Shown here piece by piece: positions 10,586 through 21,757 of a stretch of DNA of 64,000 nt. The first letter of the stretch is position 1, and each line of letters starts with the position of its first letter. The position numbers and the translations under genes were made by a program. This DNA comes from Neopestalotiopsis rosae (Eukaryota > Ascomycota > Sordariomycetes > Amphisphaeriales > Sporocadaceae): positions 2,108,001 to 2,172,000 of the forward strand of contig JALGAS010000002.1 in NCBI GenBank assembly GCA_023078685.1, given 5' to 3'. The notes below the pieces were generated by a model. That model had not been told where the DNA came from and searched no databases. It saw nothing but the letters and a program-made list of their open reading frames with translations.

Positions 10586-13342
10586 ATGATGGCTGAGTAC
10601 AATCCATCCCCATCAGGTATTGATGGCCGCCTGGAAAACAGTGCGGCTGGCTTATACTCATATCAGTCTCCCTACACGCCACTTGGCATTGACCAAATGA
10701 ACCCAGACGATGAAGTGGACTTGGGCAATGGCGATGACTACCGATCGGCGGGTCCAACCATGCGCCCATCCTTCAGCGTCAATGACGACCATGAATCGGC
10801 CTTTTCACGGTTCAGCCAGCCGCCAAAAGTGGAGGAGCGTAACGTCCTCCCAAGGGAAAGCAGATTCAAAGAAATCTTGAGATCATTCTCAACCTCTCTG
10901 AGAAGTGGCGCAAGATCCGTGTCTCAACGGCGACGGAATACCGTTGGCGAATCTGTAGACGATGGAGGTGGGCCACAGAGCAGAATGGCCATGGACGAGC
11001 TTGCTGAAAAATATGGCAAGAATAACGGACCCAGCTTACAACTAGACCTCTATCATACTGACTCGAGGCCACAGGCTATATACCAAGAGAATGTCACGCG
11101 ACAAATGATGTATTCATCAATCGTCTCAGTTGGCTGTACATTTGGCAAACGATCATGTCCCTGTTGTCATTTGGCGGGAGTGCAGCAGCCTTCTTCATTG
11201 CCATCAAGCGAGTGGAATGGGGCGCTTGGATGACGAATGACTATTTGAGCTACTGGAACTATGGCTACAAGGCAATTGAAATCTTCTTTGCCGGAGTATA
11301 CATTACGTTTCTCGGTCAAGTACTCACGCGACGTGCTTTTTCGAAAACTTCAAAAGCGTTTAACATTGCCGAGATGACAATGCGTAACTGGGTGATTCAG
11401 CCCGGCTCGATTGTGTCCCATTATGAAGGCTTCCCGCACGCCGGCATGTCACTCTTGGGCGGCATCACAATTCTTGCTACATTAAGCGCTCTTTTCTATA
11501 CCTCGGCCTGCAACTCTTTGATCACACCACAAATACTATGGACATCTTGGAAGGAAGACCAGACAATTTCCACATATGTGAGATCGTCATATGCCAATAT
11601 TGACTATATAAAGTCATCTTGTCCTTCCATTGATAGCGCCGTCAATGACAAGGAATACGGCGCCTCCTGCATTATTATGAGGGTCAATGGAGAGTCATAC
11701 CGCACGCTTCTCGCCTACTTGGGCGATTGGCAGAATGCAGAGTTCCCGGCAGGACACCCACGGCCGGGTGCGAGGACCATAATCATGGGCAACACCACAT
11801 TATCGTCGGCGTGGATAGACGATGGGTCACCAATCGCTGCGGAAGTGGACGGCCGAATTATCAATAATGTCACCCTGGCCATGCCTCATGCCGGACTTTC
11901 CATCTTGTATTCCCACGCCTATAGTACCCCAGGAGATTTGCGACAGCCTGGTGACCAGACTGGATTCAATGAATACGACCTCGGAGCCAGCGTTGTTGCC
12001 CCGTCTATTAATGTCCTGTGTGCCACCGCTCAGGAGTCCGAAGTCAAGCCACTACTAGGTCAAAAACACGGTAAAGCCAAGGAGTCACCACTGGATGACG
12101 TTTTTCACTGGGGAAAGAAATACAATGGTCGTTATCGCCCAGCGTTTGAAGTCGTAAGCATGATATGTTACTTCTGTTCTTCTTGCGTTCATTCGCAACT
12201 AATCCATGTAGTTGGCACCTGACTATCAGTTTGTCACGGATCCGCGGGATATCATTGCGGGAGCTGATTCAATCTATACCATGGGCAAGTCTGGGGCAAG
12301 TGATGACTATACGGTCTGTCAGCTTCGGTCGATTCTTACAACAGATTGTGTAACACGCTTTCGAGCGTCCAGCTATTCGGGCAATATGACGGCATTCTGT
12401 GGCGCAAACGTGAGAGGACTTGATTTGAAGTCTTACAAGGAGGTATACTCGCTTGACGAAGACTACTTTGATATATCAGGTTGGCGAGACCTGGCTGTGC
12501 AGTGGAACATAGCCTGTAAGTATCGTCTGCACTTACGGCAATGTGTATAATTGAGTATCGTCGTCTCTGTTACTAATTACTGCATCTTGTAGTGGGCCTC
12601 AACAACGGTGCCGTCAATGCAAGCTCTGCCAATGTCCGTCTTTTGAGCGGCTTGATGCTCTCGAAACCCGAGCTCCGTGAGAATCTGCCTTCCTTGGCGG
12701 AAACTCTCGCCGTATTTGCCAGTCCGCTCCTCGTCGACAGCTCCCTCGGCTCAACATTCTTCCATGACTGGCGGCATGGGGATGCCAACGATACATGGCC
12801 TGCTCCCGGGGCGCCAGAAGATATAATCACTCAATACCGCTATCAAAAGTATATATCTGGTCTGGCAGACGGCGAGATCACTGCTGGTCGCATCTTCTCT
12901 TTTGCCGTGTTAGGTACGGTGGTGATCATGAGCTTTGTGTGTTTATGCCATCATCTCGCGCGCATGGGCATGGTGACGGATTTCACGGAACCACAAAATC
13001 TGTTCACTCTCGCTATCAATTCTCCTCCCAGTCAGGAGTTACAGGTAAGGAGCGACATCTACGCGGTTGTCCAATATTTGAGATTGACATGACAATCAAA
13101 TTTAGGGTGCTTGCGGTCGTGGGCCAAATTACAAAGATCTTGGAGTGTCGTTCAGGGTAGGATACGCCGATACAGCTAATCATTATTACTTTGAGGATGC
13201 ACGAGACGCGCCAACTCGTGCAGTCGCCAAGCGATTATCGCGATTCACTGCCATATCTGGGAGCAGCCAGGCTAATCTGCTAGCCGATGGAGCGTATTCC
13301 GAGAGTTATAAGAGGTTGAGCGCCAAGAGTCCCTTGCTATAA
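10586..13342 (+). CDS. Uncharacterised polytopic membrane protein (apparent -1 frameshift near 11130)
   Basis: Coding pieces are 10586-12153 (with a frame change at about 11128-11131), 12212-12515, 12593-13044 and 13106-13342; the three introns have clean GT/AG ends and matching phases. The product, about 800 aa, has an acidic, Ser-rich cytosolic N-terminus with an Arg-rich patch (about residues 90-125). Hydrophobic segments follow around WLYIWQTIMSLLSF, IEIFFAGVYITFLG and GGITILATLSALFY. A large N-glycosylated extracellular domain comes next (NTT, NNVT, NMT and other sequons), then a last helix around FAVLGTVVIMSFVC and a cytosolic tail. I recognise the layout of a large fungal-specific membrane family but cannot name a function. 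At 11130 the first frame (ending SSIVSV) meets the frame starting WLYIW; one missing base between GT and TGG would restore continuity. No GT/AG intron of plausible length fixes this while keeping the first helix. Confidence 0.65.
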
Positions 13343-13903
13343 GACTGACGAGGGAACATCGGTGCAGCGCTAATAAGCGATTTCAGACAAGGGTATTGTT
13401 AATCTTTTCGGGTGTTGAGCAAAACATGCCGAGACCTGGTTAATGATGTTGTCCCGATAAGCTTTGCTTCAATGTCTCTAGTGGCAAAATCGTATAGTGT
13501 GGTCAGGTAATGAAATTCATCGTCATGGTCAATCAACTGTTTACTGCAGTACCAAGAATTCGTATTCAATTTATTGTGAGTGCCCAAAAGGCAAGAGATC
13601 GTCGTGCAGGTAGTCATCGGGTAAGATCAAGATGCAACTAGCAGAGAGCCCATTCGTGTAAAAAATATCGAAACACAACAGCTCATCGTTGCTACACCGT
13701 ATCATGGACCATCAACGGCCTCCACACAATGCTACGTTAACAATGACCGCGGGGTCGGCAAATGCTTATCGCAACTACCCCGCGAATGTAACATGTTATA
13801 TAAACGCAATCAGAAGCTTATTTACAACAAGACGCATCGTCGTCTCTGGATCAAGTCAAAACATTGTATGATCGATTGGCACTAACGCCAACACGATACT
13901 ATC
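13343..13903. other. Intergenic region before the GH127-type gene
   Basis: About 560 bases with the 3' UTR of the membrane-protein gene and the promoter of the hydrolase gene. No coding or RNA feature is seen. Confidence 0.4.
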
Positions 13904-16374
13904 ATGATCCGCGATTCGGTCCTCACAGCCATTTTGGCGGCTTTCACTCTGGGCCAAGCGCAACAGATCCCAGAACAACGTTTCTTGCAAAAGGACACAA
14001 CCTCGCCATGTAAGCCTAACATCTTCAAGACATGAGCCAGTACCAAAATTCATCATTATCGCAGTCGTCCAACCTGTATACCAGCCTCTCAAATTAGGAT
14101 CCATTCAGCCTCAGGGATGGCTTCTAGACCAGCTCGAATTGGAGGCCAGTGGGCTCGCTGGTGACATGTTTGACTTTTACCGCTTCGTCGACGACTCGAA
14201 ATGGATAGGTGGCACGACGGAGTACTCCATTCTCGATGAGGCGTCGCCTTACTGGTTCAATGGCATCGTGCCGCTTGCTTTTGGATTGAACGACACCAGA
14301 CTGAAGGGCCAAGTGAAGTACTATCTCGACTATGTTATTGACCACCAGCAGAGCGACGGATGGCTCGGCTTTGAGACCACTCATCAAACTCGTGGCCTCT
14401 GGGCTCGCTGTCTTCTCTTATTAGGTTTAGTGGTGAGTAATTGTCACCATCTTCATTCTTTTCTTTTCGGAATACATGCTTGATTCCATGGATCGTGGTC
14501 CTGATATCCTGCCAGCAATATGCCGAAGCCGATCCGACGGAAACTGAGAGGATAGTGGATGCGATGCATCGATACGTCGAGCTTGCACACAGCATGTTGC
14601 AGGATAACTATACAGGCCTACTCGTAAGAACAATCTCAATGGCAAGAAGCCCGAAACGTTGACTGACCCGGGCACCAAGGTTCATGGCGATGATGTGTTC
14701 GACACTGCCGGATTTGGAGTCGGCAGAACTCACGAGTATCACATTCCCCTGCAGTGGCTGTACGAGAACTACCCACGCAACAACTCAAAGATCATTTGGG
14801 AGACAATGGAGCTCATGATCGACGGGGGTGTGCTCTGGGGCGCAGATTGGAGAACCTACTTTGTCGAGGGAGTCTACCCAGAGGTCTACTACGATGGTAT
14901 TACTCCATGGAACCTCAGCTGGGTTTTCCTGCACGGAGTCAATCATGCAGAAGGTAGGCGGCGGCCGATTTACTTGTCTCGTTCCGGAGCACAGATGACT
15001 AAGATGAGCAGGTCTACGCTACCCATTGGCTATCTACCGAATGACCCACGAAGAGGCGTTGAAGACGCAGACTCGAACGGCGGTAGACTTGCTTGCTAAA
15101 TATCACAAGTCCTTGGCCGGAACTATTATTGGTGACGAGTATATCACGGATCTAAACCCGAACAGGGGGGCGGAACTGTGCACGGCAGCAGAAATGATCT
15201 TTTCTCTGTCATGGATCTACCAGTATCTCGCAGATAACGATCTGTAAGCTGGTCTACCTCGACATATCTTGACAATCGCTCCTAAATCAAACTAACACAC
15301 ACCAGGGCGGACTGGGCAGAACAAGTTGCATTCAACGCATTACCAGCATCGATTGCCTCGGACTGGTATAGTCACCAATACGTTCAACAGGAAAACCAAC
15401 CGTGGTCTCGCAACCTTACAGATGGATCAGCCATGTGGGTCGATGTCAATTCATACGCAAATGTCTTTGGACTCGAGCCAAACTATGTAAGTTCACCTGG
15501 CATGTTCAAGTTAAACATCACCTAATCCAGGAATTAGCCATGCTGCACCGTCAATTTTCCGCAGGGATATCCCAAATTTCTCGCCAACTCCTTTGTGGGC
15601 ACCAATGACGATGGGATCGCTCATGTATACCTGGCACCCGGCGACGTCTCCGTGACCTTGGACGACGACAATGCTGTCTCCATCTCCGCCAGCGGCACCT
15701 ATCCTTTCGGCATGAGCCTGACCTACACCATCTCTGTCGCAGCCCCATTCTCATTCTATGTCCGCATCCCAACCTGGGCGAGCAACCTCAGCACCATCAC
15801 CGGCCCCTCGGACGTCTCCAGCAAGCCAGTCACCCCAACGGAGCAGGGTCTGCAAAAAGTATCCATCCCAGCGGGCGACGACACCACCTTTACAATCGAC
15901 CTGGATACACAACCCAGAGTGGAGATGAGAGCGAACAACACTGCCGGTATTTACTACGGCGCGCTGTTGTACAGCCTGGCCATTGAGTACAACATGACCG
16001 AGACGGTTCCCCTCCAATACCGCACCGAGGCCGTGCTCCCGGCCAACACCACCAACAGCCACACGCACGACCACATCATGGTGCCGACCAGCATCTGGAA
16101 CATTGCCATTGACCCTTCGCAGATCGAGGTGGTGCACCAGAACGTGACGGATATCCCCAGCCCGGTGTGGGAGCTCGGCGCGCCGCCCGTGGAGCTGCGC
16201 GTCGCGGCCGTCGAGATTGACTGGCCTCTGCTCCACGACACGCCGGATATCCCGCCCGTCGACCCCGTGGTCAAGGGGGAGCCGTTTAGTGCGCGCTTTG
16301 TCCCGTATGCGAGCGCGAAGCTGCACATGGCACATCTTCCTGTGGTGTCCTTGCCACAGATTGATCTACTATAG
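13904..16374 (+). CDS. Secreted GH127-type glycoside hydrolase (beta-L-arabinofuranosidase-like)
   Basis: Seven exons: 13904-14009, 14065-14432, 14516-14623, 14680-14953, 15012-15243, 15306-15486 and 15565-16374. They encode 692 aa with all phases consistent. A signal peptide covers residues 1-20. The fold marks of the DUF1680/GH127 family are present: LGSIQPQGWLLDQL near the N-terminus, the (alpha/alpha)6-barrel segments DHQQSDGWLG and HEYHIPLQWLYE, and GAELCTAAEMIFS, which carries the Glu/Cys region that forms the active site in this family. Beta-sandwich domains follow, with many N-glycosylation sequons. Characterised GH127 enzymes release beta-L-arabinofuranose using a zinc-bound cysteine; the substrate here is not proven. 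The intron at 14624-14679 ends in AAG, but its GTAAGA donor and CTGAC branch site support it, and reading through would hit a stop. The gene is convergent with the acyltransferase, 123 bases apart. Confidence 0.82.
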
Positions 16375-16497
16375 GGGATCCATTGGTATTTACTCGACGC
16401 CCGATACGAATAATACTGGTGCTTAACAGTCTCGGGAAATAAACTTATTTTATGAAATTATGGTGTTTATGAACATAATGCTAGTGCATGTTTTCTC

Positions 16498-18000
16498 CTA
16501 CGCCTCATGACCACGAGGCTGTGCGTAACGAAGCAACTCCTCATCCTGCAGCAAGCGATCGTGACAAGACTCCTCCAAACAAACAATAGCCTCGAGACCC
16601 TCATCGCTCGCGCCGCCGGCTCCCTTGACCTCTTTGACGTCGGCGCGGCTCGGGAGGATAAAGACGTAGCCCTCAAACTGGGGGTGCGGCCAGCGCAGCG
16701 CCCGGGGCAGGCCAAAGCCAAAGTCGTGGTCCTGGTAAGGGGTCATGCCCTGCCAGCTGGTCGCGGCCAGGTCCATGCCCAGGAACGAGCGCATGTTGAT
16801 GCTGATCCAGCGCCGGTCCTCGAGCCCGGCCACCCACGCGCTCACGTCGGACACGTAGGCCTGGCCGTCGGTTGACTGCGTGGCGCGGCGGACGGCAAGC
16901 GCCAGGTCCGATAGGCCGTTGCCGCTGCCGCTGCCGTCGCCGTTGGTGATGACGTCCCTGATGGGCCGCGGCTCCGTCGAGGGCAGCGCGCACACGTTGC
17001 CCAGGTAGCATTCGGCGAGCGGCGGCTCCATGCGCGAGCGGACGTTCATGCCGTACGCCAGGATCACCCGGTCGTCCAGGTCCGGTCTGAGCAGCGGGAT
17101 CTTGGACCGCGTGATGGACTTCCACAGCAGGGCGATCATGGCGTCGTACGTCGAGATCCAGGCGTCGTCGCCGAGCCCCGTGCCAATGTCCTGCTTGAGG
17201 CGCGCGGCGCTGCTCTTGGGAAAGTGCCAGAGTCGAATTTTTAGCGGTGGCATCTTGAAGTCCGCGGGTGGCGGCGGCGGCGGTCCGCCGAGGTCCTTGA
17301 GTATGGGGTATTTTCCATCTAGCTCCTTCCATCTGGCCGGGTCGGGTTTTGTGGCGCTGAGTCTTTTTCTGTTCAAGCTTTCCTTATCGATGGGAGTGAA
17401 GGCTGTGCCATTTCTGGCAGCTGCTGAACTCTGAGCCCATGTCGTCAGGAAACCGTTGCAGCCAGTTCCGTCTGAGCAGTTGTGATGGATTGCAGCAGCC
17501 AATATGACACCGCCGTGTATAAAGTTGATTTGAAATGCAGATGTAATGGTCTGGTCGTCTGCATTGTCCCCCAATGGAGACAAGAGCTGCTTCTCTGTAA
17601 CGACTTCGGGCAAAAGCTGATGGCCCTCCAAGAGATGTACCGGAAAATCGTGCTGGTTGAGGTAGTCAAAAGAAGGGAGGCCACCATCTTCGCCATCTGC
17701 AGTTTTGACGTGAAGCCCGACACTGCTGTCCTTTTTCTTGGTCACCCACATACGACCATTTTGTTCATCCATGTGGATCGTTCCAGCAAGGGCAGGGAAC
17801 TGGCTGAGGGCGAACTCGAGCCCCTTGGATACACTGTCGACAACGACTTGCTTGTCGGAACCTTCAGGAAGCTCAAAGATTTCGGCAATCTGGACATAGA
17901 TCTTGGGCATGGTATGATCCATGTCTGAAAGCTCGAAATGCTCACTAGCCGGGGCATCTTGCCAGCCAGATGGCCTGATGCGAATCTCTATAGGGGACAT
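16498..18000 (-). CDS. BAHD-like acyltransferase (transferase family)
   Basis: Intronless ORF of 500 aa; the first ATG in frame is at 18000 (upstream there is only a TTG). The catalytic motif HHxxxDG is present as HHNCSDG (about residues 170-176). The structural DFGWG motif near the C-terminus appears as DFGFG (about residue 425). Both are diagnostic of CoA-dependent O- or N-acyltransferases such as plant BAHD enzymes and fungal trichothecene 3-O-acetyltransferase-type proteins. A proline-rich loop (PPPPPADF) lies mid-protein. The acceptor cannot be inferred, because no terpene synthase, PKS, NRPS or P450 gene is nearby. The 3' half is clearly GC-richer than the flanks. The product has no signal peptide and is probably cytosolic. 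Confidence 0.85.
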   Translation of the reverse strand: MSPIEIRIRPSGWQDAPASEHFELSDMDHTMPKIYVQIAEIFELPEGSDKQVVVDSVSKGLEFALSQFPALAGTIHMDEQNGRMWVTKKKDSSVGLHVKTADGEDGGLPSFDYLNQHDFPVHLLEGHQLLPEVVTEKQLLSPLGDNADDQTITSAFQINFIHGGVILAAAIHHNCSDGTGCNGFLTTWAQSSAAARNGTAFTPIDKESLNRKRLSATKPDPARWKELDGKYPILKDLGGPPPPPPADFKMPPLKIRLWHFPKSSAARLKQDIGTGLGDDAWISTYDAMIALLWKSITRSKIPLLRPDLDDRVILAYGMNVRSRMEPPLAECYLGNVCALPSTEPRPIRDVITNGDGSGSGNGLSDLALAVRRATQSTDGQAYVSDVSAWVAGLEDRRWISINMRSFLGMDLAATSWQGMTPYQDHDFGFGLPRALRWPHPQFEGYVFILPSRADVKEVKGAGGASDEGLEAIVCLEESCHDRLLQDEELLRYAQPRGHEA

Positions 18001-20171
18001 TGTCAAATATTCCTCTTCCGAGTCGGTAAGTTGTCGTAATATTGAATTATGTTCCTGTCTGTTGCAAAATTTGGAGGATTGGCGGCTGCGACTGCATCCA
18101 GATTAAGTAAACTTCTGGAATCTCCATATTCTTCAGGAGACATCGTGCAGCGTTCTGCCTGTACTCCAACTATCTACAGCACGTGTTGGAGAATTTCATA
18201 CCCAGACTGTTGGGCCCGGAAGCTTCCTTCTCTCCGGTAAGTGAATTCTATGAATTGTGGTCCTGCGGCATTTGGACCACAAAAGGACGGATTCCATGTT
18301 CCGGATATTCAACGGGGCTCGAGCGAAGTAAGGGTCGAAACCAACGTCGTAGTGTCACATGGTCCCATACCATCATCATCATCGGAGAGAGGCTCGGAGA
18401 AGAGGGCTGGGGAGTATTTCAAGTTTGGCTGAGTAAGCCCCTTGGGCCATCATGAGGCACAACACTGCCTCACAAGCCTTGATATGTTCATTTTTTATTG
18501 GATTGAGATTCTGTCTAGACTCGATTACGAAGCTGATATCATTATTACTGGCGTAAATGTCGTGTAGAACAGATACTGCGTGCCAGCTTGAGCTAACACT
18601 AAATGATACGCCGCACAATATCTCCCTCATCGTCTATCATCGCCCGAGTTCTGTGCTTTTACTTTCTACAATATGAATGGCCTTGTCTCTGATAGCGGTC
18701 ATTCTCATATTTGGAGGCGTGTTGCCTGCTCTCGTTTCATAGTTGTGCCAGGTCCCTTACAGCCAATTATGGATGCAGCACTAGATAGGCTTCGGAGATG
18801 CCCCTGAACGTGCCCGGTTCGATAGTGCAATAACACTCACCGAAAGAGGATGCAAGGCATAATTCCTACTTTCAGGATGCCGGTGGATCACTGGTACCAC
18901 GGGATCGGTATCGAATGAAATGTTCGAGCATGATCCACCGGCTGATTGTATGGAGTGGCGGGAATGATCTGTCGAATACAGCATATACGGCAGTTGACAC
19001 AGCCCAGCCCGGGCTAATACCATACCTTCCGTGGCTGATAACAGGGGGTTTACTTCCTATTGGGAACAAAGTAGATCGCCGAGTGGTTGAAAGTAAACCA
19101 GGATGACATTACACATGTAATCCTGTGACCGTAATTCTAACTTGTGCCGTCACTCCCACCCCCTTCTCCCCTTTCCTGCTTATTTCTCTCATCAATCTTT
19201 TACTGAATCATATCTTTCTGCAATGTACTTGTCTGGATTTCCGACCCAACTCTGTAATCTGTCCGAGCCAAGTCAGACTCTCATATCTATCAGCAAAGGC
19301 GTCTACACGAAAGGTCTGGACTACTTCTGGATGGAAATGCTTTACCTCTACTGCCCTTGACATGGCTCAAAGGCATAATTCTTGCTGCTCATAACTCTAG
19401 TGACCATCTGTACACCAAACATCAAGTCTCTTTCCCTTGTGAATCTCACTAATAGGTAGTGGTGGCCTTGCTTGCCGGGCCGGCCAGCCAACCCAAGGGC
19501 GGCGTTTGCATCCCCCATCAGAAGAATTTCGTCATTGCAAATGGCCCCCTCCGAGCCGTTCAAACGGGATGCCCACAAAGAAGGCATATAGGTTTCAAGA
19601 GACCAAAAGTTGTTAACAATCAAACAAAGGAATCACTGGCTGCTAAAAGAGATATCTAGTCTAGTGGTAAGGGCGTGAACCTCGTTATGGCCAGAAGTAT
19701 AAGCCTGGTAGGGGTCCGTCCGTCTCCTGGCAGGCATGGGGCTCGTGTAGGGGCTCGTGTATCCCAGTTTCCCCTAAACCTGTCGATTGTTTTTTTTCTG
19801 CCATCTTGCTATAATTATCCTTTTTCCTTTTTTTTTTTTTTTTTTTTTTTTTTTGAAGGGACCCTCCTCATTGATTCAAGTCGCCTCCATCTTACATGCT
19901 ATTTGTCCTACATGGAATTGATAGACGGCACACGCCGACTGGGTGACATCATGTGTGTTCACTGCGCCACAGCCGACGTCACCCGTTTCGTGTGGCTTTG
20001 GGGGCATCTTGAATAATTCGTCGGTAGCATAAAAAGAGAGAAGGGTGTCTTTTTGACCAAGACGAGGGCAAAGCGCAAAAACATGACAATCAATTGTGAA
20101 AAAGCAGAAATTACTGGTAACACTTATCAAGCAACCATTTATTCACTTCAAACACACACACAAGTTCCGGC
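18001..20171. other. Intergenic region with poly-T tract
   Basis: About 2.2 kb without a credible gene on either strand; all frames are short and lack protein-like composition. It contains a 27-base T run at 19828-19854, a 12-base tandem duplication near 19738-19762 (unit ggggctcgtgta) and an isolated tRNA A-box-like string near 19655. It includes the promoters of the acyltransferase (near 18000) and of the 99-aa gene (near 20171). Confidence 0.45.
19828..19854 (+). repeat. T27 homopolymer tract
   Basis: Twenty-seven consecutive T, preceded by shorter T runs. It could be the relic poly(A) of a retro-inserted sequence on the minus strand or a simple repeat; no flanking element supports the former. 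Confidence 0.9.
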
Positions 20172-20471
20172 ATGAGACAAAGCACAAAGCCGACCACCGA
20201 GGTGTACGTCGTCGCCGACGAGCCAGAGTCATCCTCCTTCTCCTCCTCCGCGGCGGCCCCGCCGCTGGAGCCCGCCGGCTGGGGCACGGGGCCGTCGCCG
20301 CCGGACCCGGACGCGTTTGCCAAGGCCAAGCAGCACCGGATCGACGCCGAAGCCCGCGGCGAGGACCCTTACGCCGAATACAAGAAAAAGGTCGCCGCGA
20401 CGGAGCCCAGCAGCTCTGGGATCGAGCGCATCTACCGCTGGGCCGAGAAGAAGATTCACAAGAAGGAATAG
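20172..20471 (+). CDS. Small conserved-looking protein of unknown function (99 aa)
   Basis: Single-exon ORF starting ATG in an AT-rich context, with clearly coding-like GC-rich codon use compared with its flanks. The N-terminus is acidic and Ser/Ala/Pro-rich; the C-terminal half (residues about 50-99) is charged and predicted helical (PDAFAKAKQHRIDAEARG, then GIERIYRWAEKKIHKK). It has no signal peptide, membrane helix or cysteine. The C-terminal pattern looks like a short soluble alpha-helical protein conserved in ascomycetes, but I cannot name a family. An upstream exon cannot be excluded. Confidence 0.6.
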   Translation: MRQSTKPTTEVYVVADEPESSSFSSSAAAPPLEPAGWGTGPSPPDPDAFAKAKQHRIDAEARGEDPYAEYKKKVAATEPSSSGIERIYRWAEKKIHKKE

Positions 20472-20739
20472 AACGGAAGACTGGAAATGAGGGACGTCGA
20501 GGCAAAATGAGGATTGGTTCGTCACTTTGGCATGATTTGAGCCGGTTATGATTGGGCACGAGCTGCTGCGAGAGATGTTGTTTTAGACAAAATATTGTTC
20601 GAATTGTATAGCAAGGGTATTTTCCATTAGTCTTCACACTGTGCAGTCTCATTATAATTCTCCTTCCCCCGTAGAAAGAAATTTGGTATCCTGATGCGAA
20701 CATGAAATAGTATAAACCTTCTAAGCTTCGTCGTTCTCT

Positions 20740-21757
20740 TTACATCTCGTAAACCGGTCCCTGTTGCTGCTGCTGTTGATATTGAGGTTGATGTTGATGA
20801 CGACCAGGGAGTTCGGACACATGGTTGTCTTGGTACGGCACGGGGGTGCCGTGGACCTCGCTGAACTGTCCGTCGTACGTGCTACTGTGAGGGGTGGTTG
20901 AATAACCTCCACCAGCTCCGTATGGGTGCTGCTGCTGCTGTTGCTGACTGTCTTTCCACTCCTGTTGCTGCATGGCGCTCTGAAGAGCAGGGTTGGGAAC
21001 GCTCTGGTGCTTGTTGGATCTTCTCCGCAATAAGACGGCGGCGATCAGGGCAGCTACGCCAATGACTCCGACGCTAATACCGACTCCGATGCCCGCCTTG
21101 GCTCCGGTGGAGAGCTCTGCGGATGACGCTTGTGGCGATGCTGTAGCTGTGTTTACTATTTCAGTAAGATAATGTTAGTTTGTTATCTTCTCCTGGGCGG
21201 TATGAAAAAGACATCAGACTGCACATACTTGAACTCGTTGATGAAGCTACTACTCCTGTGCCTGTCGCGGAGGTAGGCGAAGCCAAAGCCAAAGATGTTG
21301 ATGTTGAGCCCGACGTCTTTGTTGACGTGGTCTTGGTGGACGAGCTCGACGATGATGTCGGCCCGCCGGCGATATAGAAGGCTGCACTCAGAAATCCTCC
21401 ACTCTGCTGATCCGACGTGCTGCCCAGGGCGTTGACGACGCGGAAGAGGTAAATTTCAGAACTGTTGGTTGACGTGGTGTCAACCTCCCACTCCGTCCAT
21501 GTTTGTGACGACCCTACGACGATACTCTTGGTGGGCGCGGCAAAATTACAACCCGTAATCAGCCAGAGGGTCGAGCTGTTGAAATCTGTTGTCCATGAAA
21601 TATTCATCTTGGTACCAGCCGAGTATGTCGGCGTGTTGCCGGACGGGACCGTGAAGGCACCATCATAGTACGTTGGCGCATCTTCTCCGGGATTTAGGCA
21701 AGCATAACTGACTGTTGTGAGATAAGCCAGGAATGAAAACAGCCGCGAGAGACCCAT
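20740..21757 (-). CDS. Cell-wall sensor-like single-pass membrane protein with Q-rich cytosolic tail
   Basis: Two exons, 21757-21229 and 21155-20740 (donor GTATGT; acceptor TAG, with CAG nine bases further also in frame), giving about 314 aa. A signal peptide (residues about 1-19) precedes an extracellular beta-rich domain with NISWTT, WTEWEVDTT and FRVVNALG, similar in style to Kre9/KNH or Ser-Thr-rich wall proteins. A Ser/Thr-rich stalk then leads to one membrane helix (around GVGVSIGVIGVAALIAAVLL) ended by RRR. The cytosolic tail has repeated Q runs, Y and H. This is the layout of WSC/Mid2-type stress sensors, although no WSC cysteine pattern is present. ATG 21757 was chosen because it opens the signal peptide; the frame upstream has only a TTG. 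Confidence 0.75.

Noticed and set aside
10095..10589. 164-codon frame including a polyglycine run
   Set aside because: Created by the G30 tract; no coding signal on either side.
14624..14680. Frameshift in the GH127-type gene
   Set aside because: First read as a frame break, but a 56-base intron with a GTAAGA donor and CTGAC branch site joins the frames exactly.
16673..17332. 219-codon frame in the acyltransferase region
   Set aside because: Another frame of the same strand in GC-rich coding DNA; the correct frame carries HHxxxDG and DFGFG.
19651..19730. tRNA-like string with an A-box match (TAGTCTAGTGG)
   Set aside because: No B box, no T arm and no pairing acceptor stem follow, so it is not a tRNA gene.
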